Source: Sphacelaria rigidula (taxonomy: Eukaryota > Phaeophyceae > Sphacelariales). From it: a DNA stretch of 23,178 nucleotides. The notes below the pieces were generated by a model. It searched no databases. It saw nothing but the letters and a program-made list of their open reading frames with translations, and was not told the origin of the DNA. Of this stretch, positions 1 through 7,886 are shown one piece after another. The stretch covers positions 1-23,178 of the forward strand of contig CAXNAA020000281.1 of the NCBI GenBank assembly GCA_964200075.2, in the 5' to 3' direction. Numbering within the stretch: the stretch's first letter is position 1; each line of letters begins with the position of its first letter. A program made the translations under genes and the position numbers.

Positions 1-81
<81 letters not shown>

Positions 82-198
82 CATAATAATAATAAATCAT
101 AATAATAATAATCATAATAACAATAATAATAACGATAATAATAACGATAATAATAATGATAACAATAATAATAAATAGTTCTAATAATAATAATTATA
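1..198. repeat. (TAA)n microsatellite with interruptions
   Basis: The window opens in an almost pure TAA trinucleotide array that becomes interrupted by CAT, AAC and ACG variants after about position 80 and fades out near 198. Tyr/Ile-rich reading frames across it are translation artefacts of the repeat. The array continues past the left edge, so its full length is unknown. Confidence 0.97.
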
Positions 199-716
199 TT
201 CTCATCATTAGCTCGATCTCTCGGACCCGTGGTCACAGAGTGCATGGAGTGTACCCCCCGTACCCATAACTCAAACAGCTCGCAAAGGAAGGCGAGAAAC
301 AAAACACTTACTGCTATGTCCGTCAAATCTGATGAGCCGCACTATTCTACTCACAGCGGAGAGAAATCGGTTGTACCTGCATGCAAGAACACAACATCCA
401 GAAACAAAACGCGTGCGGACACCGCCAAGCGAACAAACTAAAACCGGTCTAACTCTGGCTATATATTTTTTTTTCCTAACAATATTTTATTCGGTTTCGC
501 CTCTCTCGCGCGGTTCGCCTCAAACAGGTGTTTATCAAGTTTCCCACCAAAAATGGTTCTCCTACCCCAGCAAAAGTAGCTCGAAATCACCACCCTCACT
601 TGGAATCTCCACTCAAAAGCCTTTCCATATTCTGTCAAGGCATCTCCGCTGCTGGGAGTACCTCCCAGTAACCGAAGCGCAAGATTTCATCGATTGAGGA
701 AAGGGTGTGGTGATTT
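199..716. other. Non-coding stretch upstream of the LRR-ROCO remnant
   Basis: Short overlapping open frames exist on both strands but none shows a recognisable domain or a coherent coding bias. A poly-T-rich patch lies near 465-475. This may be the decayed 5' part of the LRR-ROCO gene or its flank. I see no supported feature here. Confidence 0.5.
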
Positions 717-778
717 GGACTCATCCCTGGATCGCTGGGAGCCCTCTGCCAGCTGAAAGAGCTGCAACGAGCCCACCG
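717..778 (+). pseudogene. Truncated LRR exon remnant (LRR-ROCO family)
   Basis: Reading from about 723 gives IPGSLGALCQLKEL followed by a decayed tail. This matches the plant/algal-type LRR pattern IPxxLGxLxxLxxL. A GT donor follows at 779-780. The expected AG acceptor upstream is not intact, and the segment is about 10 nt short of the 72 nt seen in the complete exons of this locus, losing the NxLxG end. I read it as a truncated LRR cassette, in the same orientation as the ROC domain downstream. Confidence 0.6.
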
Positions 779-822
779 GTGAGAGGGTTGAATTTTCGAA
801 TTCGTCTTTCTCGTGCGCACAG

Positions 823-894
823 GAGCGATACCGAGACAGCTCGGGAAGCTGACGGCGCTGATGACGCTGTACCTCGACGAGAATGATCTGCCAG
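823..894 (+). pseudogene. Complete 72-nt LRR exon (one 24-residue repeat)
   Basis: This is a textbook single-LRR exon: acceptor AG at 821-822, donor GT at 895-896, and exactly 72 nt between. Read in phase 1 it encodes AIPRQLGKLTALMTLYL and then DENDLP, with a flanking Gly completed across the splice junctions, so adding or skipping it keeps the frame. In LRR receptors such repeats build the ligand-binding solenoid. It lies upstream of the ROC and COR remnants, as expected for an LRR-ROCO protein. The exon itself is intact, but the gene around it is not. The downstream intron start is closely similar to that of the exon at 1987-2058. Confidence 0.85.
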
Positions 895-1042
895 GTGAAT
901 GCACAAGCTGTTGGCGAGAGCTACACGTGTATTTTCGACGGAAGAAGTATTGGACGGACAACCCCTCCGGTGGGTAAGTAGGCCATGACTCACATTTCTC
1001 TCCCGGCTTTGACCACGTTCACTTGCTGTTTCTTCGTTGCAG

Positions 1043-1089
1043 GTACAATCCCAAAGGAGCTGGGATCCCCCAATAAGCTGAGGTCACAG
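1043..1089 (+). pseudogene. Shortened LRR exon remnant with good splice borders
   Basis: A polypyrimidine-rich stretch ending in AG at 1041-1042 is followed by TIPKELGSPNKLRSQ, the first half of an LRR, and then a GT donor at 1090-1091. The segment is 47 nt, 25 nt shorter than a full LRR exon, and 47 is not divisible by 3, so including it would shift the frame. It looks like an internally deleted LRR cassette that kept both splice signals. Confidence 0.65.
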
Positions 1090-1511
1090 GTAAGGGCCGT
1101 GGGGTACTTTTGTTTGTTATCCGATGCTGGAGGTCGTCGCTTCTAGAACACTCCACCTACTTTCTACGCCTACACCAACGAGTGGGTGAGACACAGTTCT
1201 ACAAGATATCAACGGGACCCCAGCCGACACTGTTCCGTGGAGTTCCGAACCTTGTCCCTGCCTTCATACACGCAAAAGTTTCTCCAGAGCCCCACCATTA
1301 TACTGATCGTTGTCGATATGAAGCTCTTGCAGGCCGGCTAGATGTTGTAGCCACGCGGGAATTTCGCATGCATGGTATTGGCAATGGATGTGAATAAGAT
1401 CAGATGATATTCCCCACCGTTTCTATAGGTGTGTTACGCCCACGCGTTGGTGAAGCGGCTGTGTTCTAGAGTCCAGCGGGGAAACCTCGGAGTCGTACGG
1501 TCTTTCCCCAC
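1090..1511. other. Intronic/intercassette DNA with inverted similarity
   Basis: The stretch around 1140-1195 on the + strand resembles the reverse complement of about 1430-1475: both contain TCTAGAACAC followed by CACCAACG-type and GTGGG-type blocks. This suggests that the orientation flip of the LRR cassettes lies between them. The open + frame at 1110-1397 has no recognisable domain. Confidence 0.4.
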
Positions 1512-1583
1512 CCAGAAGCTGATCCTCGGCCATGTTAAGCTTGTTCGCCTCGCTGAGAGGTCCCAGCGCCTGAGGGATGGGTC
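1512..1583 (-). pseudogene. Complete 72-nt LRR exon in inverted orientation
   Basis: On the minus strand an acceptor AG (plus 1584-1585) is followed by exactly 72 nt and a GT donor (plus 1510-1511). Phase 1 translation gives PIPQALGPLSEANKLNM and then AEDQLL, again flanked by split Gly codons: a diverged but full 24-residue LRR. It is opposite in orientation to the ROC domain and to the other forward LRR exons, so it cannot be part of the same transcript. The preserved length and splice borders argue that it was a real exon moved or flipped as a cassette. Confidence 0.78.
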
Positions 1584-1739
1584 CTACAAAAGCATCACGC
1601 CGGCAAGAAATCAAAATTGTCACTTTTGAAATGAGCCTCCTACATCATATGATGGCCTACTCGCTGACGCGGAGGGGGGACACAAGCTCTAGAAGCCGTC
1701 GAGAAACATTGTGTGAACGTCCTCCTGAAGGAAAGTTGC

Positions 1740-1811
1740 ATGAAAGGTGGTTGTGGGTGAGCGACAGCGTCCTCAGCTCACTGAGAGGTCCCAGCGCCCA
1801 AGGGTTGGGTC
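1740..1811 (-). pseudogene. Second inverted LRR exon (donor lost)
   Basis: On the minus strand an acceptor AG (plus 1812-1813) precedes PNPWALGPLSELRTLSL and then THNHLS, a clear LRR of one exon length. At the expected 72-nt end the donor reads GC instead of GT. It shares the LGPLSE core with the inverted exon at 1512-1583, so the two are probably duplicates of one cassette. It is antisense to the ROC domain. Confidence 0.75.
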
Positions 1812-1986
1812 CTGCAAGCGCGGCAAGAATAAATAATGCAGTTGATACTGTTCACACAAATAAGGCTTCTAGAACATGTGATGGCTTACTCGCCAACCGT
1901 AGGCGAGAACGAGTAGGTCATGTTCTGAAAGGCAAGACATACACATCTCCTAACATTCCCCAGGTTTGTCTTTCTTGCGTATACCG

Positions 1987-2058
1987 GAGCGATACCAGGG
2001 GAGCTCGGGAAGCTGACGTCGCTGACTGAGCTGTACCTTGACGAGAATGGCCTGACAG
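1987..2058 (+). pseudogene. 72-nt LRR exon with destroyed acceptor
   Basis: Exactly 72 nt ending at an intact GT donor (2059-2060) encode AIPGELGKLTSLTELYL and then DENGLT, the cleanest LRR in the window. By comparison with the exon at 823-894, the acceptor CAG is changed to CCG at 1984-1986, so normal splicing into this exon should fail. The downstream intron (ACAAGCTGTTGGCGAGAG near its start) nearly matches the intron after 823-894, showing exon plus intron flank duplication. It is the last LRR before the linker and ROC remnants. Confidence 0.82.
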
Positions 2059-2340
2059 GTAAATGTACAAGCTGTTGGCGAGAGTTACACGAGTATGTTC
2101 GACCGAAGGAGAGGCATCGGACAGATGAATCACGCCTACTCGCCATCGCCGTCGGTGGGATAGTGCTCTAGGAGCTTCATGGTTTGCTTTGATTCCAATC
2201 TCCGCAGATTGTGTCCCGCCTACGGGGTGTCCGCCGACGGTGACGAGTGGGCAATCACATCGCACTTTACTTGCACCACATTGTGAAGCATAATAGCAAC
2301 GTTTCCTGCGGGGTTGACCTATGCGGGTATATTCAAGGAC

Positions 2341-2989
2341 GCAACCCAAGCGCTAGAGAAGTGCAGAAGCGCCGACGGGTGGATCCACCGAGTCTTCTCC
2401 CGGGCAATACATGGACGCATGCACAGGGGGCCGTCCTCTCGGGAGGCTTGAAGGATATCGGGGACTATGGGGAGGCCGTTGAACGCTCCAGTACTACGCA
2501 GTCGCGGAGACTGAAGATGGTCCTGGTAGGAGCAATTGAAGCAGGAAAGGCAGGTCTGGCCAGGGTATGGTGCATGAGGAGGCTCGGCTCTGCGACGGGG
2601 ATGATTGCACGAAAGATGTGGACGTGCACCTAGACAAACTCTGCAAGCTGGATGCTTTAGATATGCTTGAGCTGTTGTTTTGGGACTTTGCTGGGCACTC
2701 TGACTACTACGCTATTCACCAGCTCTTGCTGTCAGGAGCGCTCCACTTGGTGGTTGTATATCTCAAGTGGTTCTCTGAAAACACTTCATCGAGGGGCGAT
2801 CCCGTCGACGTGTGGTTGGACGCACTGCAGTGTCGTGTGCCCGAAGCCAACGTGCTTATTGCAGCTGACCAGTCTGACTAGTGGGAAGGGGATTACGAGG
2901 TGATCATGGGGGAGCTTCGGCGCGCCGTCGAGGATCACTTCGTTGCGAAACGCGCGGAACTCAAATTAGCGTCCCGGATTGCTGAATGA
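2341..2989 (+). pseudogene. ROC (Ras-of-complex) GTPase domain remnant of LRR-ROCO protein
   Basis: A linker (from about 2341) leads into RRLKMVLVGAIEAGKAGLA, where the P-loop GAIEAGKA sits at 2529-2552. After a frameshift near 2565 the reading continues with VDVHLDKL, then LELLFWDFAGHSDYYAIHQL (the G3/switch II DFAG motif), LVVVYL and VLIAADQSD, a degraded G4 position. A TAG at 2879-2881 breaks the frame, and the same frame then reads GELRRAVEDHFVAKRAEL to a TGA at 2987. The order P-loop, WDFAGH, QSD is typical of ROC domains of ROCO proteins. The P-loop Ser/Thr is replaced by Ala, which should abolish Mg-nucleotide binding. With one frameshift, one internal stop and a lost catalytic residue, this is a pseudogene or long-neglected copy. 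Confidence 0.85.
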
Positions 2990-3476
2990 GTTCGGAGATT
3001 CCACCGGTCCTCGTCTCTCTCGGTGTCAAAGCTGTTTCTGCGGCCAGCGCGGAAAGCCTACTAGGACTTTGGAGAAAGCTTGCCGCTTTAGTCTCCAGGA
3101 ATCAAGAGTTGTTCCCGAGGATGGGTCAACTGCTTCCGGTGTCTTGGGTACGAGTACGCGTCTTTTTGAAAGCAAGTGGTCGGGCAGCGACTCAGTTTCA
3201 GAGGCCTCCCGGTTAGGTCCCGGTGTGAGCAAGAGGGGGATTCTCCCCCAAATTCCGGTCACGCCCAGAACGTCTAGGGTCGCCTTTAGTTACCTGCTGC
3301 GGAAGGGGGTAAACGAGTGGTACTATGTCGTGCGGGTGCTGGAGTTGGAAAAGGAGGTTGGGTTAACCATGCTGGATTGATTTGTACGGGCATTAAACAG
3401 TAGCAGGGGGATCGGGCTGACTCACGGTGTAGAAGTGGCTTTTAAGGTGGGTGACGAAATATTCACAGACGGGTAG
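2986..3476 (+). pseudogene. COR domain remnant following ROC
   Basis: In a frame shifted relative to the ROC end, PPVLVSLGVKAVSA, then LLGLWRKLAALV and LPVSWVRVRVFLKA read through, which fits the ROC-to-COR junction and COR start of ROCO proteins. A further shift near 3170 moves to a frame with YYVVRVLELEKEVGLTMLD, a TGA at about 3378-3380, and then GIGLTHGVEVAFKVGDEIF to a TAG at 3474-3476. The two halves look like the COR helical region and its strand-rich end. COR normally dimerises ROCO proteins and couples to the GTPase. At least two lesions lie inside it. Assignment rests on position after ROC and general resemblance, so it is less sure than ROC. Confidence 0.65.
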
Positions 3477-3721
3477 TCGGCAGCCTTCAACGAGCCATGA
3501 AAAAACAAAAAAACACCGTCTTTCGTGGTGTTTTCCGCATTTGGGTGGTAAATGCAAGTGGCACCGCAACGGTGCTCATGACCTCCGCCATTTCTTCGTC
3601 GACCTATCCGTCTACACGTTTCCCGCGTCTTGATTTTCCCACAGGCGCAGTGGGGCTGCTTGTGAGGGAGGGCACGATGTTATCTTGGGGCGAAGTCTTG
3701 CACGTGGAGTCCACCTGAGTC

Positions 3722-4154
3722 AATGAGCAGTTGCGGGCGATCTTGAATCATCAGCTGACCGACGAGATGATGGAGAGGTACCGGGAAAGCGAGCTCCAAA
3801 CTTTTGTTCGTGACCGAGGCGCCGACGTGCAGTATTCATGAAATTTTACGCGCAGCCCGACACGGAAATAAACCCGAGTGAGTGGACAAGGACGTGTGCA
3901 GACCTGCGAGGGGAAGACTTCAAAGATGGGAAAGGCCCGTTCAACGGAGATGCGATCAGAACGCGCATGGAGATCAACTCCAATATGCGTAAGGTCCAAA
4001 ACGGTGGCCTCTCCCTCCAAGCTCCTCAGAGTTCGTGTTTTTTGAGAAGATGGTAAAGGCTCAAGCGTGGGACGGAGATGCCGCCGCGCAGGGGGTGCCG
4101 GCGAAGCACAAAGATGCGTGGTACGAGTCGATGAGACAGGCCTTTTTTGCGTAG
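3722..4154 (+). pseudogene. Coding-like debris, unrecognised; possible 3' end of the ROCO gene
   Basis: Three consecutive pieces in three different frames look protein-coding: NEQLRAILNHQLTDEMMERY (from 3722, stop near 3838), then FYAQPDTEINPSEWTRTCAD with GEDFKDGKG (3838 to about 4020), then FVFFEKMVKAQAWDGDAA followed by KHKDAWYESMRQAFFA (4029-4151) and a TAG at 4152-4154. Each is charged, without low complexity, and the shifts occur in succession as expected for one decayed reading frame. I do not recognise a domain. It may be the C-terminal part of the LRR-ROCO pseudogene, since it follows COR in the same orientation, or a separate gene ruin. Confidence 0.45.
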
Positions 4155-4174
4155 AGGTGAGGATAGTGTTCTCA

Positions 4175-4364
4175 GGCCGTGTCTTACCAAATTGTTTTGG
4201 TGTCGAAAACGTGCGGTCGAATCGAATACGCTCGTTTCTGATTCGTCCACGCTGCTCATTTTCTCAGATGGTTGAGAACGTGAATACCGTGAACGTATCA
4301 GGTACGAGCACATTTGATTCCACCGTACGTTTTCGAGTCGAAAACAATTTGATACGACACGGCC
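4175..4364. mobile_element. Foldback / MITE-like element, near-palindromic
   Basis: The two halves are inverted copies of each other with a centre near 4270 (CTCAGATGGTTGAG). The ends are GGCCGTGTC and GACACGGCC, and blocks such as CAAATTGTTTT, TCGAAAACGT and GCTCGT are matched in both arms. The arms are about 95 bp with scattered mismatches and almost no loop. No clear target-site duplication is seen (TCTCA on the left, GCAGA on the right). The short ends loosely recall PIF/Harbinger-type MITEs, but the family is not established. Confidence 0.8.
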
Positions 4365-4414
4365 GCAGAAACGAAAAATCGTCGGTGGGGAAGAGATCCG
4401 ACGTTGCGATGAAC

Positions 4415-4470
4415 AAAGGGTCCTCGAAATTGAGGGTGAACAGTAAATTGAGGTTCAAGTGGCTTTGAAC
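4415..4470 (-). repeat. Diverged fragment of short dispersed repeat (family also at 5322-5925)
   Basis: The segment reads CCTCGAAATTGAGGGTGAAC then AAATTGAGGTTCAAGTGGC, which parallels CCTCGAAAATGGGGTTCAA and the GGTTGAA blocks of the copy at 5473-5612. It is in the same orientation as that copy. The similarity covers only about 50 bp. Confidence 0.5.
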
Positions 4471-5281
4471 AAATCCAGGTTTTGTGCCAAACAGTTACGC
4501 CAAGGGAACGAATCTTCGCAAGAAACGTTTCTGTCGCAGGTAAGTAGGTGTGGTGAGGTGCACCGAACGAATGCGGTGTACACGCGTGTCGATGACGATA
4601 CCACCGGAGGAGCAATGACGGAGAGGAAGCTCCTCGCCCGTGCCCCTTGTGTGTTCTTGCTCGGCGATTCCCAATCGCTGTAGAGATTGGCACCATCTCA
4701 CCAGCACATACCCAATATGCCATGTGCCGGCAGGCGGGCTAGTGTAGAACATCTCTCCACAAAATATCGGGATGCCGAGGGTTATCGTCTCTTCCCTGTG
4801 GCGCTGACCAAGGCAAAGATCGATTCCTCTCTGCCTGTCTTTCTGGACAGGACGCGCCTCTGTGCACTGCAGAACACGTTATCGAAAAGCAGAGCGATCT
4901 TCCCGTCACCGCTACCATGTATTGTGCGCATGATGGATGAGCTAGGTCTGTATGATGTACCCGCGTTGGGAGCTTGGTTAGCTGGAACCATGTATCCCCT
5001 GGTGCTCGTACTGAGAGACCCCAGCTAATGCATTAGCTATACTCCATCTATATCACATTAGCATTCCATGCAGTCGATATTCCAGGTACTTTGTCGTACT
5101 CCATACTTTCGGCAGTCGGGCCTCCAGGTACTTTGGAATACCCAGTTCTCGGTGGGCCACACTCCAGGTCCTTCGGGATAGTCAGCACGCGCGTGGACAG
5201 ATAGCACCCTGTAGGCCACCTCTGTATATAATGGTACTTAGGTAACACCCACCCACACACCTGATTGGTTTTTAACACAAA
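4471..5281. other. Gene-free stretch with one unrecognised open frame
   Basis: A + frame of 113 codons at 4687-5028 contains LFPVALTKAKIDSSLPVFLD and GAWLAGTMYPLVLVL but matches no family I recognise, and antisense frames overlap it. Downstream, 5060-5180 carries three diverged copies of a CCAGGTACTTTG-like motif spaced by about 50 bp. Nothing else is supported. Confidence 0.35.
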
Positions 5282-5321
5282 CAAAATAGACGAAAGGCCT
5301 TGCGTTGTTCCAACTACATAC

Positions 5322-5393
5322 ACAAAAATTGAGAAATTCCAAAAGTAGGTTCAACCTCAACGCGATGTTCAACCCCGTTTTCGAGGATTCCCT
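5322..5393 (+). repeat. Short dispersed repeat, copy 1
   Basis: This copy contains AAATTCCAAAAGTAGGTTCA and GATGTTCAACCCCGTTTTCG, matching the reverse complement of 5473-5540 and the direct strand of about 5860-5925. It therefore forms an inverted pair with copy 2, with roughly 80 bp between them. Confidence 0.75.
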
Positions 5394-5472
5394 CTTACTA
5401 GAATCCCACAGTAGTATCTGGGGTACCGTACTGCATGTTGAGCCAAGATTGCACAGTCGCGTTCCTTCAAGA

Positions 5473-5612
5473 GAGTCTCCTCGAAAATGGGGTTCAATAT
5501 CGCTGTAAGGTTGAATAAGCTGCTTTTGGAATTTCACCATTTTCTTGTAAATAGTTTGAACAGCGAAAGCACTTTCGGCCAGTTTATTTGTGTTTCGACG
5601 ACGGATGGAATG
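5473..5612 (-). repeat. Short dispersed repeat, copy 2 (inverted)
   Basis: In reverse complement this copy aligns over its full length with 5790-5925, including the exact shared block CCGAAAGTGCTTTCGCTGTT and the TTTTCGAGGA end. Together the two copies make an inverted repeat with arms of about 135 bp around a spacer of about 180 bp. No coding capacity is evident. Confidence 0.82.
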
Positions 5613-5789
5613 AAAATAACTGTTTTTGAAAGTAGCAAAACAGCTGCCAAAAGCCGAGAGAACGTGCTTTTGTCAGCTTTCCAAAGTCGTGAAGAGATAA
5701 GATGCTACAGTTTTTGAAACCCCCAGGAGAAATCGTAAAAGCAAAGACGCGTTCCCATGAATCGAGCCCCCCGTTTTAACCCTCAGTAT

Positions 5790-5925
5790 ATTCGTTGTTC
5801 CCACACAAATTAAACTCGCCGAAAGTGCTTTCGCTGTTCAGACTATTTCCACGAAAACGGCGAAATTCTCAAAGCAGGTTCAACCTCACCGTGATGTTCA
5901 ACCGCCATTTTCGAGGAAACTCTGT
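5790..5925 (+). repeat. Short dispersed repeat, copy 3
   Basis: This is the right arm of the inverted pair with 5473-5612, sharing GAAAGTGCTTTCGCTGTTCA, CAGGTTCAACCTCA and CATTTTCGAGGA. The block GAAAGTGCTTTC is itself palindromic. The family resembles a non-autonomous element fixed in several nearby positions, but ends and target duplications are not clear. Confidence 0.82.
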
Positions 5926-6939
5926 TCTTTGCTCTGGTGGAAAGCTCAGAGTAAAATTGTCCGCTTGTTGAACAAAATAGTCGGGGTTCAAGTCCTCGGG
6001 TGATCGAATGATGCGGAATCCGAACCTTGAACAGATGAGCATGCCAGGGGTGCGGCGGCGGGGATCTATGATGTACCATGCCAGGACTCGGACCCACACC
6101 ATATCTTCTATTCAACCACTTCATATTTGAGCACTGAACCAGTGAGTGTTGACTGGTTTAGTGGCTACCGTCCGCGTGAGCAGACGTCTCCATTACATTT
6201 ACACAACTAGCGTCCATGAGAAAACCGCCTTCGTCGTGTCCTTATTGACCTTTTCTGTTCTCGAGGCTGAAACCCCGCATGATTTCACTGACCGATTCAC
6301 AGCTAGCTACTGTATCCCTGATTGTTCATGGATCACTGTAGCCGATCCCGACGATCCGGGAAGCATACTGCAGCCAGTGCAGTTTCAACCGTAAAAGAGC
6401 GCAACGGTGCCGCTGGTAATTTTTTGTCCTCTTGTTTCATTCTCGTGGAATCTTGCTCGGGTCATATGTGTGGGAAAGGCGCGTTTTGTTGTTTCGCTTC
6501 GAAATCGTGTTTACCACGGCTCCGTGCACATTTTGCTCTTCACAAGGTCGAACATTTTCAATACAAGGTAGCACAACTTGTGCACACCGCATGGGGCCCG
6601 TTTCGCTTGTATGCGCTATACCGTATGCAAATGCCGTAAAGAATCTCCGGATGTCTCAGCGCATCGTGGCGTCTGAAGCAGAGCAATGGACAATATCGAC
6701 TCCGAAGACAAAATTTCGCACCACGTAGTCACAGCGGTGACGTATAAATCAGTAACATAGAAACGCCAAACCATACAACGGTGTACACATTAGCAGGCTT
6801 TCGAATCCATGGACAACTGGAAACCGACATAAGCCACCATTCTTTGTCCCAGAAGCAAATGACAAAAAAAGCGAGAGAGAATATCTTTCAGAGCGTGTAA
6901 TGCTGCTTACCCTCCTGCCGTTCGCTAGACATAACTCGT
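5926..6939. other. No supported gene
   Basis: Several 60-105 codon open frames overlap on both strands without a recognisable domain. A tRNA-like B-box (GGTTCAAGTCC) occurs at about 5994-6004, but no cloverleaf can be built around it. I see nothing else supportable. Confidence 0.4.
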
Positions 6940-7252
6940 ACCTACACGTCACAGACTACTTCACATCACATGAAACCATGATGACCCCCACCTCAAACCC
7001 ATCCCACCCCACCCTACCCCCGGCAAGTCTCATTCTCGACATCTGCAGAATTTACAAGTTTTTACATCACACAAGTCAGCACGTGCCTACATCACACTAT
7101 GTAAAGCTATGTACAGGATATCCCCCCACCTCAAACCCACCCCACCCCCGGCAAGTCTTATTCTCGACATCTGCAGAACTTACAAGTTCTCACATCACAC
7201 AAGTCAGTAGGTACCTACGTCACACTATGTAAAGCTATATACAGGATATCCC
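6940..7252 (+). repeat. Tandem duplication, two units of about 130 bp plus a partial unit
   Basis: Unit 1 (about 6985-7122) and unit 2 (about 7125-7252) both run CACCTCAAACCCA, CCCCCGGCAAGTCT, ATTCTCGACATCTGCAGAA, ACATCACACAAGTCAG, CACACTATGTAAAGCTAT and ACAGGATATCCCCC. Unit 1 is longer by a few CCCCA-type repeats. A weak partial unit precedes them (ACCTACACGTCACA near 6941). The array is C-rich on the + strand and ends just before the minus-strand ORF at 7272-7886. Confidence 0.9.
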
Positions 7253-7271
7253 CCACAACCCCACGAATGTA

Positions 7272-7886
7272 TCACTCCATCCCACACCCTTGGAATACCC
7301 AAGCTGCCAACATAGGCCCGTCGCACTCTCCATAAGCCTCCACCCACTCCCTCACCCTCATCCTCGCAACATCTTTCCATGGGGACGTTTGCCGAATACC
7401 AACCCTTGCATCCTCCACGCTGTCAGGCCCGCTGTCACTATTGCCGGGATCATGATTGTGGCAAACATGTGTCGGCCTTCTATCCAACAAAAAGGCAGCT
7501 ACAGTGCTGCCGTTCGCGTCAATACCGCTATCCTCCACACCAGCTTGCCGGCTCACCCTTGACCCGATTTCTTGCCGTTGCCCTGATGTCTTCGTGGGAG
7601 TTACTGTGGGCGTTGAGCGGCGACTAGTACCGGTGGGTGATGCCGGAGATGCCGGCGATGCCGGCGATGTTGGTGGCGGCGTCGGAGGAGGGGTGTTTGT
7701 TGGCGTTGTGGTGAGGTCGTCGACAAGCAGGCCTGCGATAGTGCCGGCGCAGGCATCGTAGCTGGAAGAGAAGCATACGATTATTCTAGATCCAGCGGGG
7801 TGCATCCTGGCCACCTGCGGGGGTGTAGCGGGAGGGGGGGCGGGGGGGGGGGGAGGGTTACTCATGATCTTGCATGCCGTAGTCAT
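7272..7886 (-). CDS. Hypothetical proline-rich protein, probable last exon
   Basis: This is an open frame of 204 codons ending in a stop just after GPMLAAWVFQGCGME. Residues 11-23 are a proline run, and residues 61-84 are Thr/Pro then SPASPASPASP, the latter encoded by an imperfect 9-bp tandem repeat near 7640-7670. The C-terminal half (DVARMRVREWVEAYGECDG) is complex sequence that looks coding. The ATG and first proline run lie in the G-rich head of the dispersed repeat at 7852, so the real start is probably elsewhere: an acceptor CCCCCGCAG near 7815-7823 would begin an exon at VARMHPAG. I recognise no domain. It could instead be a chance frame in GC-rich DNA. Confidence 0.4.
   Translation of the reverse strand: MTTACKIMSNPPPPPAPPPATPPQVARMHPAGSRIIVCFSSSYDACAGTIAGLLVDDLTTTPTNTPPPTPPPTSPASPASPASPTGTSRRSTPTVTPTKTSGQRQEIGSRVSRQAGVEDSGIDANGSTVAAFLLDRRPTHVCHNHDPGNSDSGPDSVEDARVGIRQTSPWKDVARMRVREWVEAYGECDGPMLAAWVFQGCGME

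Noticed and set aside
81-326. Minus-strand open frame rich in Tyr
   Set aside because: It is a translation of the TAA microsatellite and has no coding evidence.
1577-2029. Plus-strand frame of 150 codons
   Set aside because: It is antisense to the inverted LRR exon at 1740-1811 and runs through intron-like sequence into the LRR exon at 1987 in a frame that does not read the LRR.
5931-6004. Possible tRNA from an A-box-like TTGCTCTGGTGG and a B-box GGTTCAAGTCC
   Set aside because: The spacing is about 57 nt, and no acceptor or anticodon stem can be formed, so the boxes are probably coincidental.
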